From: Prostheceraeus crozeri | Taxonomy: Eukaryota > Platyhelminthes > Polycladida > Euryleptidae | NCBI GenBank assembly: GCA_907163375.1 | Contig: CAJQUW010011242.1 | Span: 113,447-177,446 of the forward strand | Direction of reading: 5' to 3' | Length of the DNA: 64,000 nucleotides | Part shown: positions 1 through 10,034 of the stretch, in pieces | How positions within the stretch are numbered: position 1 is the stretch's first letter | Layout of the letters: every line of letters starts with the position of its first letter | The notes under the pieces: model-generated | The model's database searches: none | What the model was told of the DNA's origin: nothing | What the model saw: only the letters and a program-made list of their open reading frames with translations | Position numbers and translations under genes: made by a program

Positions 1-384
1 ATCTCCATTGCAAAACGCTGGTGAATCAAGCTCTCTACGGCTTGCTATCAAGCTGATCAAAGCAATAACTTGGGATGTTTCCTCAAGGTTTTCAAGTATG
101 CTGAGTTCAAATCTGCTATCAGATTTCAAATTTAACTAAGTCTAAGGCAGCTTTGAGGGGTTAGATCCCAGCTACTGTTCACTACCTTTGACTCGACGTT
201 GCTGTTACCACTTCGGGGCAGTGACAATGATGTCTTCAGCTGTAAATAGCGGGTATCGGGGAAGATCTCTCACTTCCCTAGTGATCAGTACAAGGCCTTC
301 GGGCTGTCGACGGGATCGAGTGCCACTCACTACACTCAAATCTATCATTCCTCACTAAGTGTAAATTACTGACTATACATTTGT

Positions 385-690
385 CCTGCTATCAGGTTGT
401 TTTGACTTGCTATCTAGTTGAATAGTCTCTTGCTATCAAGAGATTCACTTCTGCTCATAAAGCACATCATCGCTGTAATACCTCCTTTGCTCGAGCGTTC
501 CTTCGGGACGGCGGGTACTGCCGTAGAGGGATTGTGTTGCACGGGTTGTTCGTCGTTTGTTAGACCGAAACCTCTGAGCCGTTGCTCATGTTGGGCGTTC
601 GACTTCATACTCAACGTGACGCTTTCTCTCACCAGGTCAGAGTACTTCAGCCATTCGACAAAGGTTAGTCTTTATGATATGGAGTAGAGT
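385..690 (+). repeat. Conserved noncoding cassette (family 'B'), copy 1
   Basis: About 300 bp, repeated at 3,005-3,310 and, inverted, at 15,052-15,360; diverged versions occur at 15,790-16,620 and 1,405-1,630. It starts with three hairpins with loop CTAT (stems 385-388/393-396, 405-409/414-418, 426-432/437-443) and contains a C-TTCG-G tetraloop hairpin near 505-515. Reading frames across it are not kept between diverged copies, which differ by indels, so I regard it as noncoding. Confidence 0.6.
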
Positions 691-822
691 GAAATGTAAT
701 TCATTAGATGTCCCTTCAATGATTGCTCCCATGATAAACGTTGATGAGACAAATGAAATGATTCTCATCTTCCCTTTTCAATGATTGAAATCTACTAACA
801 CACTACCGTATAATCGTTCACT
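691..822. other. Unassigned AT-rich spacer
   Basis: No ORF or recognisable motif. It is conserved in the inverted arm, which follows from the recent duplication. Confidence 0.4.
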
Positions 823-943
823 ATGGGGCAAGACATGATAGAGCCTCCACGCGGTTTGCACTGGGCAGTCTTTAGACTGGCGAATACTATCATTAAGTTG
901 AATCTGCTATCAGTCAACTTGAACGTTGCGTCGCATTAGAGGG
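823..943 (+). promoter_or_regulatory. Spacer/upstream module 'C' before the 88-residue ORF
   Basis: About 110 bp of a module that recurs at 1,298-1,405, 36,145-36,250, 36,616-36,722 and 37,137-37,245, and inverted at 14,340-14,450 and 14,820-14,925. It contains the hairpin 895-901/914-920 with inner CTG/CAG stem and CTAT loop (907-910). It lies directly upstream of TATA boxes here and twice in element B. A 38-codon ORF (823-939) also runs through it, so a peptide role is an alternative. Confidence 0.5.
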
Positions 944-950
944 TATATAA
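944..950 (+). promoter_or_regulatory. TATA box of the 88-residue ORF
   Basis: TATATAA within GGGTATATAAACC, 33 nt before the ATG at 983. Identical boxes precede the two other copies of this ORF. Confidence 0.7.
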
Positions 951-982
951 ACCACTGCCTCTCATTTCATTTCATTTCAATC

Positions 983-1249
983 ATGCAGACGCCGAACAGT
1001 CAAGTCAGCTCTCCTCGCGGACCGCAGTTAAGGCCGCGAAATTTATTTGAGGAGTTTGTCAGGCTAGAGGAGCAAGACAGAGTTTTTAATAATCTTGCTC
1101 GGATTGGCAATCCGATGACAGCAACTGCTGTCAATCCAACGGAATGGCGCTACATTCCACTTTTTAGCCATGTACCAGTTAGTGTGGAAGTCGACAGTGC
1201 TACCAAAGAGAGAGTCAAAGACTCTCTCAGTAGAATTGGTAGGGTGTAA
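983..1249 (+). CDS. Small 88-residue protein of the terminal cassette, copy 1
   Basis: I do not recognise the family. The ATG at 983 is chosen over the in-frame upstream start at 926 because it lies 33 nt after a TATA box and is the start common to the three copies (983-1,249; 14,495-14,761 minus; 36,303-36,569). The product is hydrophilic, with a proline/arginine-rich N-terminus (RGPQLRPRN), an acidic helix-like middle (EEFVRLEEQD) and a basic C-terminus; no membrane segment or zinc motif is seen. Upstream is module C with a CTAT-loop hairpin. Thirty nucleotides after the stop lies a histone-type stem-loop. The two element A copies are almost identical, differing by at least one residue; the element B copy is also nearly the same. 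Whether it is translated is unknown. Confidence 0.55.
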   Translation: MQTPNSQVSSPRGPQLRPRNLFEEFVRLEEQDRVFNNLARIGNPMTATAVNPTEWRYIPLFSHVPVSVEVDSATKERVKDSLSRIGRV

Positions 1250-1278
1250 GATGACGTTACTCCCGAGAACGAACCACC

Positions 1279-1294
1279 GGCTCTCTTAAGGGCC
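1279..1294 (+). terminator. Histone-mRNA-type 3' stem-loop after the 88-residue ORF
   Basis: GGCTCTCTTAAGGGCC forms a 6-bp stem (one G-T pair) with a 4-nt loop, followed by ACCA. Against the metazoan histone consensus (GGYYYU, loop UHUH, ARRRCC, then ACCA/ACCCA) only the first loop base differs. It starts 30 nt after the stop codon, the usual spacing in replication-dependent histone genes, and is followed by a purine-rich CAAGACATGATAGA like a downstream element. The role is inferred; ACCATGG here is also a good start-codon context. Confidence 0.45.
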
Positions 1295-1297
1295 ACC

Positions 1298-1450
1298 ATG
1301 GGGCAAGACATGATAGAACCTCCACGCGGTTTGCCCTGGGCAGTCTTCGGACTGGCGAATACTATCATTAAGTTGAATCTGCTATCAGTCAACTTGAACG
1401 TTGCAAATGAAGTTCGGTGTAATACTTCCTTTCGACGGGCGTTCCTGTAA
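1298..1450 (+). CDS. Possible 50-residue ORF in spacer C with strong start context
   Basis: The ATG lies in GCCACCATGG, a perfect vertebrate-type start context, and opens a 50-codon frame beginning MGQDMIEPPRGLPWAVF. The copy at 823-939 keeps the frame with partly synonymous changes; the copy at 36,145 has no ATG. No known family. It overlaps the CTAT-loop hairpin. Equally likely to be an accident of the conserved spacer. Confidence 0.25.
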   Translation: MGQDMIEPPRGLPWAVFGLANTIIKLNLLSVNLNVANEVRCNTSFRRAFL

Positions 1451-1760
1451 AGGGCGGCGGTGAAACCCGTAGCTATGTATACCGCAAGGGACATTCGGCA
1501 ATGGTCAATCTTGTTAAACCTCTCTGCGTCATGTTTGCAAGTGATTGCCTCTGTCTCAACGTAGTATGCATTCGCGCCAGGGCGACATTTAGCCAACTGT
1601 CGAAGGTTGCCTAAAACTTTCCATTGCATACGTTATGAGAACCATGAGTTCTACCTGTCTCTATCAATGAGACGAATTGATGAATGGAATGAAATGGGAG
1701 GACACTCACGCGCCACACGCAACATAACACACTTCTCTCTTCCGTAGTCTAACAAGCTCT
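1405..1760 (+). repeat. Conserved cassette 'D' (diverged relative of cassette B)
   Basis: Repeated at 37,245-37,640 and inverted at 13,980-14,340. Its core (about 1,410-1,490) aligns with cassette B around the GTATTAC, AAAGGA and GGAACGC blocks, with indels. An antisense ORF of 159 codons (1,150-1,629) spans it and spacer C, but the frame is not shared with cassette B, so coding is doubtful. Confidence 0.5.
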
Positions 1761-2030
1761 TTACACATGGATCGCAGTCGATTGCTATCCCTGTATCAGA
1801 AGTGTAAGCTATCTAAATTTTATTTAACACTATTTCATCTACCATTATCATCCATATGAAGTGTCATAAGATTTACAAGTTAGACTAAGCGTGCTACTAT
1901 TTCCAAATGAATAAAGTATACATGGTTAAATCATCCACTTAAGCCCATCCGTAGTCTAACAAGCTCTTTACACATGGATCGCAGTGGATTGCTATCCCTG
2001 TATCAGAAGTGTAAGCTATCTAAATTTTAT
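1739..2030 (+). repeat. Short tandem duplication, about 82-bp unit, 206 bp apart
   Basis: The block at 1,739-1,820 is repeated almost exactly at 1,947-2,030, ending in the same AAATTTTA. The right arm keeps only the first unit. Confidence 0.7.
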
Positions 2031-2940
2031 CATGTCGTACAAAAGTTTTATTGCAACACAGGTGGATCTATAGTTAGAAAGTTTGATCATCAACGTTTCA
2101 TTCGTAAGTCTAGTCAGAAACTGTATCATGGTTTGCAAAGTTAGTGTAGTCAAATAATAAAATATAAAATAATAATATCAAACTCCATTGCACTAATAGT
2201 GTGAAGCTCGGTATGAGTGAGGGATAAAATCCTCCATCACCTTAGGCGGCTTGATATCAGGCTACAACATGAGCGATGTGGAGATCTTTGATATTATACT
2301 TCCTGTTGGTGGGTTTGTACGGCGAGCGCTGCCGCAGATGGAAGGAGGGATATGTTATAGTTAAGAGCGAAACCACTTTGCTGATGTTAGACAACTTTCC
2401 CAACGACATCTTTTCTCGCTTGATCATGAGTGCTTTAGATGTCTGCAGCAGGTTTTTCAAATTTTCCACTCATCGTTTGATGATTTACAAAGTAGGGCAC
2501 ATGTCAAGTAAAGTTCTCATAATGATGTCTTAATCAATTCCTCCTTACTGCATGCTTGTCGTTTCTACACTCCGACTCTAACCTTTTAGAGCATACACAT
2601 GTAGCACATACTATCCGTATCGAGAAAGTCTCATGAGTTCTTTTAAGAACCACTACCTCTTCGTGTCACCTGTGTATCACGCCAAACGTATGCAGCAAAC
2701 ACACTTCTCTCTTCTTTAGTGAGCAAGCTCTGAACACATAAGATATCATAGTAAAATCATCAACGAATAAATCATATCGCAATAGGAATGTACATTGACA
2801 GATTCAAATAGATGCTCATGCGTTCATAAAAGAGAGTTTGTAACATCAGCATTAATTGGAAGTGTGTGAGCGCACTGGAAACTCCTGATCGTCTTGTGAT
2901 TGGACGAGACGTCTCATCCATTCACCGCTTAGGAAAATCT
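2031..2940. other. No confident gene; weak small ORF at 2,276-2,533
   Basis: Mostly AT-rich sequence between the left arm and the polymerase promoter. An 85-codon plus-strand ORF at 2,276-2,533 overlaps a 70-codon minus-strand ORF; neither has a recognised domain. It may be the remnant of another element gene. 2,660-2,940 contains no feature I can support. Confidence 0.3.
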
Positions 2941-2990
2941 TATAAAAGGTAGTGCACCAGCTCTACTCTTCACATTTATCTTTCATAAGG
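2941..2990 (+). promoter_or_regulatory. TATA box plus first mini-exon and splice donor of the polymerase gene
   Basis: TATAAAAGG at 2,941-2,949 is followed about 40 nt later by AAG|GTGAGT (GT at 2,990), leaving a first exon of only about 20 nt. Just inside the intron is GAGCTCCCG and then CTAT-loop hairpins. The same order (TATA, donor within about 50 nt, GAGCTCC, hairpin) occurs at 34,230-34,320 and, on the minus strand, at 17,040-16,945. Confidence 0.6.
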
Positions 2991-4700
2991 TGAGTGTTGG
3001 TGAGCTCCCGCTATCAGGTTGTTTTGACTTGCTATCAAGTTGAATAGTCTCTTGCTATCAAGAGTTTCACTTCTGCTCATAAAGCATATCATCGCTGTAA
3101 TACTTCCTTTGCTCGAGCGTTCCTTCGGGACGGCGGGTACTGCCGTAGAGGGATTGCGTTGCACGGGTTGTTCGTCGTTTGTTAGACCGAAACCTCTGAG
3201 CTGTTGCTCATGTTGGGCGTTCGACTTCATACTCAACGTGACACTTTCTCTCGTCAGGTCAGAGTACTTTAGCCATTCGACAAGGGTTAGTCTTTATGGT
3301 ACGGAGCATTTCGAAGTGTTGATTGACTCATGTTCATTGAATGACTATTCACATGATCATCATAGGTAAAATGAAATAAATCTTACGTATCCTTTTCAGT
3401 GAATTTGCCTACGACGTCGAATCTAACTACTTTAATCTTCGATATGGATACGAGTATCACGAGAAAAATTGAATCTTATCGCGTCTCTGCCAAGATGGAG
3501 GAAACTCTCATTGAGCAATGTAAGTTTTTGTGTGATGGGGCAAGGATGCAGGTTGTGCTAATAAAACTCTTGAACTAACATCATTCGGTTACCATGTGTG
3601 TTGAGCATAGGAATTAATTTTCATAAACCTTTGAATAACATCAAGAATGTAAGAATCATATCCTTACTAATTTTCAACAAAAGACCCTTAACGTCTTTTT
3701 ACTCCGCGATTTTCAAAAGCGAAGCTCATTTTCTAAAATTTATAATGCACTCTAATATCTCCCTTCGAGAAATCTCTCACCAATATCTCCCTCCCTTTTT
3801 TCAGTACAGCAGCGCATCATGAACAGAGAACCTATTCCTGAAGGGGCACTTGGTCGAGCCTATGAACGACTGGGAATATGTAAGTATCTTAATGAATGAA
3901 TGCTGTTATGTGTTCTGTATCATCATGGCTGATAGCATGCATTCTATCATTCATCAATCTCATCTCTTTTCCACTCTACAGTTTTGGTAAGGCAGGAGAA
4001 GTGGGAGGAAGTCGCGAGGCGGAAATATGATGATGATTTTCCGACCCTACCCTCTCGCCCATCTACCTCAGCTCCACCATCTGAGCAGCCATCCACCTCG
4101 GGTATGGTCATCGCCCAACCTCCACCACCACCCATACCAGCTCCTCGTCGCCGCATCCCTCCAACACCCAAGCCGCGGACTCTTCCACCCTCGGCTCGCA
4201 TCCCCCTTCTACCTCCTCTTGAACCATCGGTGATGGCGGAAGTAGATTCTCTTGATGGTAAGTTACAGTGATGGTAAAGGGGGACAAGGACTTAAACAAA
4301 ACGCACGCCACACTTGGAATTGAATAGTCATGTTACTGATCGCTTTCCTTCCTTTTCTCAACAGATCTCGCAACGGTATTTCTGTGCGATAACGTTCCTA
4401 ACCGCCCCGCCAACTCTCACATACCACCACCGGCAACAGCAGGCGACTTCCCTCCCATCTCCAACAAGTCGGTAGAAATGGAGATCGAGGTGTACGACCA
4501 CACCATTAAAATGGTAGGTTGAAGATTTCCTCACTCATCTCCCTCGAACGTTTGGCTAATAGCATCTTCCTCAATTTCAGGCATCGACTTCATCACCAAA
4601 GCCCTCCTTTCTCAAGGAAAGTTTAGAGCTGTTGAGTGAAGGTAGGTTGTAACAAAACACTAAGACTTTAATAGAGATGATAGAATGATTTCTCTTTTAG
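2990..4700 (+). other. Spliced leader region of the polymerase gene (six candidate introns)
   Basis: GT-AG introns inferred at 2,990-3,399, 3,520-3,804, 3,880-3,981, 4,258-4,364, 4,514-4,580 and 4,642-4,700, all with good donors (GTAAGT or GTAGGT) and pyrimidine tracts. The first ATG after the first intron is at 3,445. The open stretches between introns keep compatible phases, and the exon at 3,982-4,257 encodes a proline-rich low-complexity segment. The first intron contains a copy of cassette B (3,005-3,310). Only RNA could prove use of these sites. Confidence 0.6.
3005..3310 (+). repeat. Conserved noncoding cassette 'B', copy 2, inside an intron
   Basis: Near-identical to 385-690, including the CTAT-loop hairpins (3,027-3,031/3,036-3,040 and the next at about 3,050-3,065). 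In this copy one stem that is imperfect at 405-418 is fully paired. Its place in the first intron suggests an RNA-level or DNA-level role rather than coding. Confidence 0.6.
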
Positions 4701-7700
4701 GTGATGCTAGTTCCAGCTCAACACTATCGCGGGAAGGCGACGAGCGGGAATGTGCTGACTGTGGGCACATCTTCATGAGGAAACGCGATCTGCTCCGACA
4801 CATCAGACAACATGTGTGTCAACCCAAGTCGCCATCAATCTCCCGAGGTGAGGATGACTCTATTGAACACGTCTCCTTTACTTGCGACTTCTGCATTCAA
4901 TCATTTGAAACACGATTTGAATTATCTTCACACAGACTTCAACATACACACAGTGACGATAGTTACACCAACGGCACCTCCTCTATCCGACTCTCTGAAG
5001 TGTCGATAAATAATTTAGTGAGGAACTACCAGATGGAATCCTCAGAAACCATTGCTGACTTTGAAGAATGGTTTCATCAAAATTCATCTTTGATAGATGC
5101 GCTCTTTAGAAATTTAGACAACTTTAGAATGAAGGCGCTCATCTATCTCAAAATAAAATATGTAAAAATCGACCACCATACTGGTCAAATAGTAGAGAGG
5201 TTGGAGTTTCACATACCCTCCTCTCCCGCTACAGAAGTAATCGATGAAGATTCTTGGTTAAATTTTCATATCCAAGGACTAAAACTAAATATAGTTAAAT
5301 TCAACGAACGCGATAGTGGCCTCATTTTTGATGGTATAGAATCTGCCAAGTTTAAAATCAATTTGCTAGAAAGTTATAGTGGGCGAGGCTCCTTTAAACT
5401 TCCGAAAAGTTTAAAAAATAAAAAAGCAGTCGTTTCTGTAGATTGTGAATCGCAATGTTTTAAGTATGCAGTGTTATCCATTCTCCACTACAATGATGTA
5501 AATGATAATCGTTTCCGTAGAAGTAAGTATCAAGAGTGGGAAAATGAATTAAAGTTTGATGACTGCAATAGTGAAGATATGAAATTGAAAGATATAGAGA
5601 AATTTGAGAAATTAAATAAAATTAAGATAGTGGTACACGTCTGGGAGAAAGGGCTAAAAGGCGTTAGGTATAACAACCGCCAAAGTAGCTATGATCGAGT
5701 TGTCAACCTCTTGCTAGTGTATGAGGACAATACTCAACAGTGGCATTACTGTGGTATTCCAAAATTCATCGCCTTTACAACCATATACAAAAATCGATTA
5801 AAGGTGAACATTTCATATGCGATCGCTGCACACGACCATTTTGGTCGAAAAATAAATTTCTAAGTCATTATGAATGGTGCAAGCGGGGTAAACTACAAAT
5901 AGAGCGCATGCCCAAAGATAAGGAGTTTTCATATAGAGAGAATGGTGATGAACTAAGTCCTCTTCGTGTCATCTATGCTGACATCGAATGCTATATCGAT
6001 GATAACATCCATCGACCAGCAGCCATTTCCTGCTATGAAGTATGGCATGATCACTTTAGGAGTAGACAAAATAAAATGCGCGTCTGGCAAGGTGAGGATT
6101 GTATTTACCAATTCCTACAATTCCTCGAACAGGCTGTAAAATTTCAACAAAAACATGATGGTGAACTCTATCGCAGATCATTGCATATGACAGCAGATGA
6201 TCAAGCAAAATTTGATAGTTGCAACATTTGCCCCAAATGTAGGAAAACATTTGATGATGATAAGATTAAGAAAGTGCGCGACCATGATCACATCACTGGT
6301 AAATTTAGAAACGCACTCTGTTCAAAATGCAATTTTTCACTTAGGATGAAACGGCGTACATTACCCGTCATTTTCCATAATTTCAAGGGCTACGACAGCC
6401 ATATGATAATAAAAGGAGGTTTAGGCCAAATGAAAGAGTGGAAGCTTGATGTAATAGCACAAACGAGAGAAAAGTTTATGGCCATGACAGCAAAAGTACC
6501 CGTCGATAAAACCAAAGAAAATAAGACGGTCTATTTTGATATAAAATTTTTAGATTCCTACCAATTTATGACTGCATCACTGGCCTCTCTCGTACAAAAT
6601 CTAAAGTCTCTTCCACTAACACAAAATCTTAAGAAACAATATCCAAATTTAACTAATGAAGTCATCACACGGAAAGGAGTCTTTCCATATGCATATTTTG
6701 ATACGATTAGTAAACTCGGCGAGACTTCTCTTCCGCCCATAGATAAATTTAAAAATGATTTGACCGGCGCAGAATGTAAGACCGAAGATTATGATCATGC
6801 ACAAGATGCATGGATAAAATTTGACTGCCATACATTTGGCGAATATATGATTGCCTACCTTAAGTTAGATGTATTTTTGCTGGCTGATGTATTTCAGGAG
6901 TTTCGACGAGTGGCATTAGAAGAAGATAAGTTAGATCCCGTCCACTTTGTCAGTCTACCAGCCATGTCATTTAAGTCTGCTTTTAAAATGACTGGTGAGA
7001 CCATTCATCTCTTACAAGATCCAGAGATGTATAATTTATTTGAGCGAGGAATTCGCGGTGGTCTCACATTTGTAAATAAACATAGGTTAAAATCTGAAAC
7101 AGTAGGTAATGATCATACCCATCTTAAGTATTATGACCAAAATAATTTGTATGGTAGTTCACTATCCAAACCGCTACCTCACTCTGAGTTTAGCTGGTTA
7201 GATGATAGTGAAATTCAGCATCTCTCCAACCCTTCTAACATACTAGCAATTCCAGATGAAGGTGATTGGGGATATTATTTTGAAATAGATCTAATCTATC
7301 CAAATAATATTAAACATAAAACCGTGGATTTTCCACTCGCACCCGAATCAGGTGAAGTGACCAAAGATATGTTTTCCGACTTTATGAAACAATTTCATAA
7401 AGATTTAGAATCATGCGGTCAACCCGACTATAAGCCTTGCCGCAAACTTTTACTCACCCAGTATGATAAAGAAAACTATCTAGTCCACTTTAGCATCTTA
7501 AAATTTTATTTAGAAATGGGTATGATTTTAAAAAGAGTTCACCGCATTATTAAATTTAGACAGAAAGCCTTCCTCAAACCATATATTGATAGCAACAGCC
7601 AGAAACGTGCACTAGCCCAAAATAATTTTGAAAAAGATTTTTATAAATATAAGAACAACAGTCTATTTGGTAAGACGATGGAGGATGTTAGAAAGCGCGT

Positions 7701-8478
7701 AAACTACAAACTAGTTAATGATGATCAAAAGTATCACAAATTGGTCTCATCACCTCTATTCATCGATAGAGACATTATCGATGAGGACCTTATAGGTGTT
7801 AAAATGATAAAATCTGAAGTTGAGTTGTGCAAACCCATCTATATTGGTCAAGCTGTACTAGATTACTCTAAGCTTGAAATGTACCAACTCTTTTATAAAA
7901 TACTAAAACCATGTCCTCTCGTAAAAGAGGTTCGTTTGTTGGGTGGTGATACAGATAGTTTCTTCTTAGGTATTACCACTCAAAAAGATTTAAATTTCAA
8001 TGAAGTAGGAAAATCTTTAGAAAGATATTTTGATACATCAAATTATCCTACTGATCACCCACTCTACTCCATCAAAAATAAGGCAAAACTTGGCTGCTTT
8101 AAGGATGAGACAGCAGGGAAGGAAATAGATGAAATGATTCTCCTCCGTCCAAAAATGTACAGTATGAAATTAAAGGATAGCGACGATAGTATTAAGCGTG
8201 CTAAAGGCATATCAAGATCATTGGTCTCTAACATGAAACATAAGAATTTCAGGAAAGCCTATAGAAATAAAAATATAACGTTTGTCAATATGACAATCTT
8301 AAAATCTAAGTCGCATGAGATCAAAACTCATACTTTTAGGAAACGGGCGCTTTCAGCATGGGAGGATAAGAGGTGCTGGTTAGAACACAACATATCTCTT
8401 CCACATGGACATCCTGACACAAACATACCACCACCCAAAAGAATAAAACTCACACTACCACATTCAGGAGACGTGTAA
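3445..8478 (+). pseudogene. Protein-primed DNA polymerase B of element A (fossil, about one break in the main part)
   Basis: Replicative polymerase of Polintons (pPolB). Seen in order: two C2H2-type zinc-finger-like motifs (about 4,755-4,950); a Polinton-type N-terminal region; exonuclease motif I YADIEC (5,974-5,991); a Cys/His insert (CPKC ... DHDHITG ... CSKCN, 6,228-6,340); exonuclease motif II HNFKGYD (6,374-6,395); exonuclease motif III around YLKLDVFLLADVF (about 6,855-6,895); polymerase motif A near NNLYG (7,141-7,155); motif B NSLFGK (7,654-7,677); motif C DTDS (7,947-7,959). Known of the family: it copies the linear element using a terminal protein as primer. The sequence from about 5,905 on is nearly identical to element B; the part before is clearly more diverged. 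The locus looks broken at about one place and is treated as a fossil. Confidence 0.9.
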
Positions 8479-8789
8479 ATAGATTCATCCTTAACTCAGT
8501 ATTTTGATGTTGATTTCTGTAGATAAACATTGTTGTTTTATGTATCGCATGAGATTGTTTTTTCCTTGTGAATATGTGTCCACATCTGTACATTCCCCAT
8601 GTGATGACTTTTCCACTGAAAGACATTTTTCCTATCCCTGTATATTTCCACCCTTCACGAAGTAAAAAGACTTTTTGTATATAGCAATGTTTATTGAAGT
8701 GCGCTCATGTATATATTTTCAGTGGATGTTGTATAAAGTCTATTGCTTCACATTCATGTACATATTTCAATAAATGTTGTATAAAGACT
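8479..8789. other. Convergent 3' ends of the polymerase and structural gene
   Basis: No ORF. AATAAA occurs on the plus strand at about 8,769 and its reverse complement at about 8,690, fitting overlapping 3' ends of two converging transcripts. Almost identical to 42,498-42,802. Confidence 0.5.
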
Positions 8790-9371
8790 TCACTTTGTTT
8801 TCCGAAACACTAAAGTTACGAGGGATTTAGTATCTTTCACGTGGATGCACTCTTGTAAACCATTGGTAATTTTGATAGCAATAGAGGGTATAGTTTGTTT
8901 GATGACGGGATGATAGAAAATAGATTCAAACATCTTCTCGACTATTCCATATGAAGCGTCTTTATCATGAATGAAATCGCGTAAAATGTATTCTTTTTTC
9001 TCACCAACAGAAATAGGTGAAATCAGATCACTTTGAATGTAAAGGTGCTGTTCATGTTTATTAAGGGTCATTGGTGTTTCTATACCAATCGTATGCGCAG
9101 CAGCAAACACAGTTTGTAGCATTGAAAAACCAAAGAGTTTTTTCAAATTTTTACTCAATTGACATTGAATGTCATCACCCAGTTTCAGAACAACGCGTTG
9201 ATTTTCAATCAAAAATGAAATGTGATGTATCTTTGCATCATCAAGTAACACTTCACACAACTCGCTTGTGCTAATTTTTCTAACGGGTGGACAACATCGT
9301 TGTATCGCCGATTTGCTAAACGACATGTCTAATAGAATAACACAAACAGCTCTATTCAGGTTAGGAAGCAT
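8790..9371 (-). pseudogene. Remnant of the Polinton structural-type gene (compare 42,803-44,323)
   Basis: The last roughly 150 residues match the C-terminal part of the 506-residue protein of element B nearly exactly, including the KKLFGF segment and the LVFRKTK end. Beyond about 9,240 the sequence is unrelated to that gene, so this is a junction between shared and non-shared element sequence. Treated as a fossil fragment. Confidence 0.75.
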
Positions 9372-10034
9372 GTTGCTTACATCACTGTCATTCTTCTTGT
9401 AAAGATAGTCACTAAAAATAGCAATAGTAAATTATATTCACAGCTGAATATGTGAGCGTGTGAACGTTTTCATATCAGACAAAGCGATAACCCATGTCTA
9501 AAAATGGATCCACCTCATTGTCGTAGATGTCAGACCATTCGATAAGATTCTATTCATCCTTATTGACAGCCTGATCTTTTCCCCATTCAGTGCGTGTGCG
9601 TTCCTTTGTCAGTCAAAGTGATGACGCATACCGTTTTCACCTTAACTCATTCATATGATGAGTCGTCAGTGAATGAAGGAAAAACTCAACGTTTAACATG
9701 CCTCCATTAGCTATACATCAAACAGATAACACATTAGGAATTTAACAATCCGTGATACTTTATTGAAATCACATAAGCCTGTTATGATACAATGTCCGTT
9801 ATGAAGGATGGTAATATGTATAGGGTACCACTCGAATGAGAGCAGCAGGAAAGGGTTCAGTTTCATAAATTATATAATGGCTGCTGTTTTTAATATTTGC
9901 TAGAACCATTATAGTCTTCAATTGAACAGATACTACCAAATTCTTCAATATTAATACACCAACACTAACAGGCGGAACACCTTCTTTTCAGCAAACGAAA
10001 TATGCTAATCACTTACAATTTTAATTATTTTACA
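9372..10034. other. Junction region with a possible minus-strand coding remnant
   Basis: On the minus strand around 9,640-9,470 there are short stretches that read like protein, but no complete ORF and no known domain. From about 9,700 the sequence grades into the AT-rich minisatellite. Confidence 0.3.

Larger units (their letters stand above)
1..1908 (+). repeat. Left inner arm of 1.9 kb inverted repeat of element A
   Basis: This stretch is the near-exact reverse complement of 13,833-15,742. Similarity stops on the inside near 1,908, next to a block that resembles the minisatellite monomers. It holds, in order, a module shared with 34,497-34,757 (1-350), a conserved cassette (385-690), spacer copies (823-930, 1,250-1,405), an 88-residue ORF with TATA box, and another cassette (1,405-1,760). 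The arm continues off-window to the left. Confidence 0.9.

Noticed and set aside
414-687. Overlapping ORFs on both strands in cassette B (also 2,976-3,369 and 15,057-15,330)
   Set aside because: Frames on both strands with no homology; they fail in diverged copies at 15,790-16,620.
1150-1629. Antisense ORF of 159 codons across spacer C and cassette D (also 14,115-14,594 and 37,075-37,470)
   Set aside because: It crosses three modules with other roles, and related cassette B has indels that break the frame. Its conservation is explained by recent duplication.
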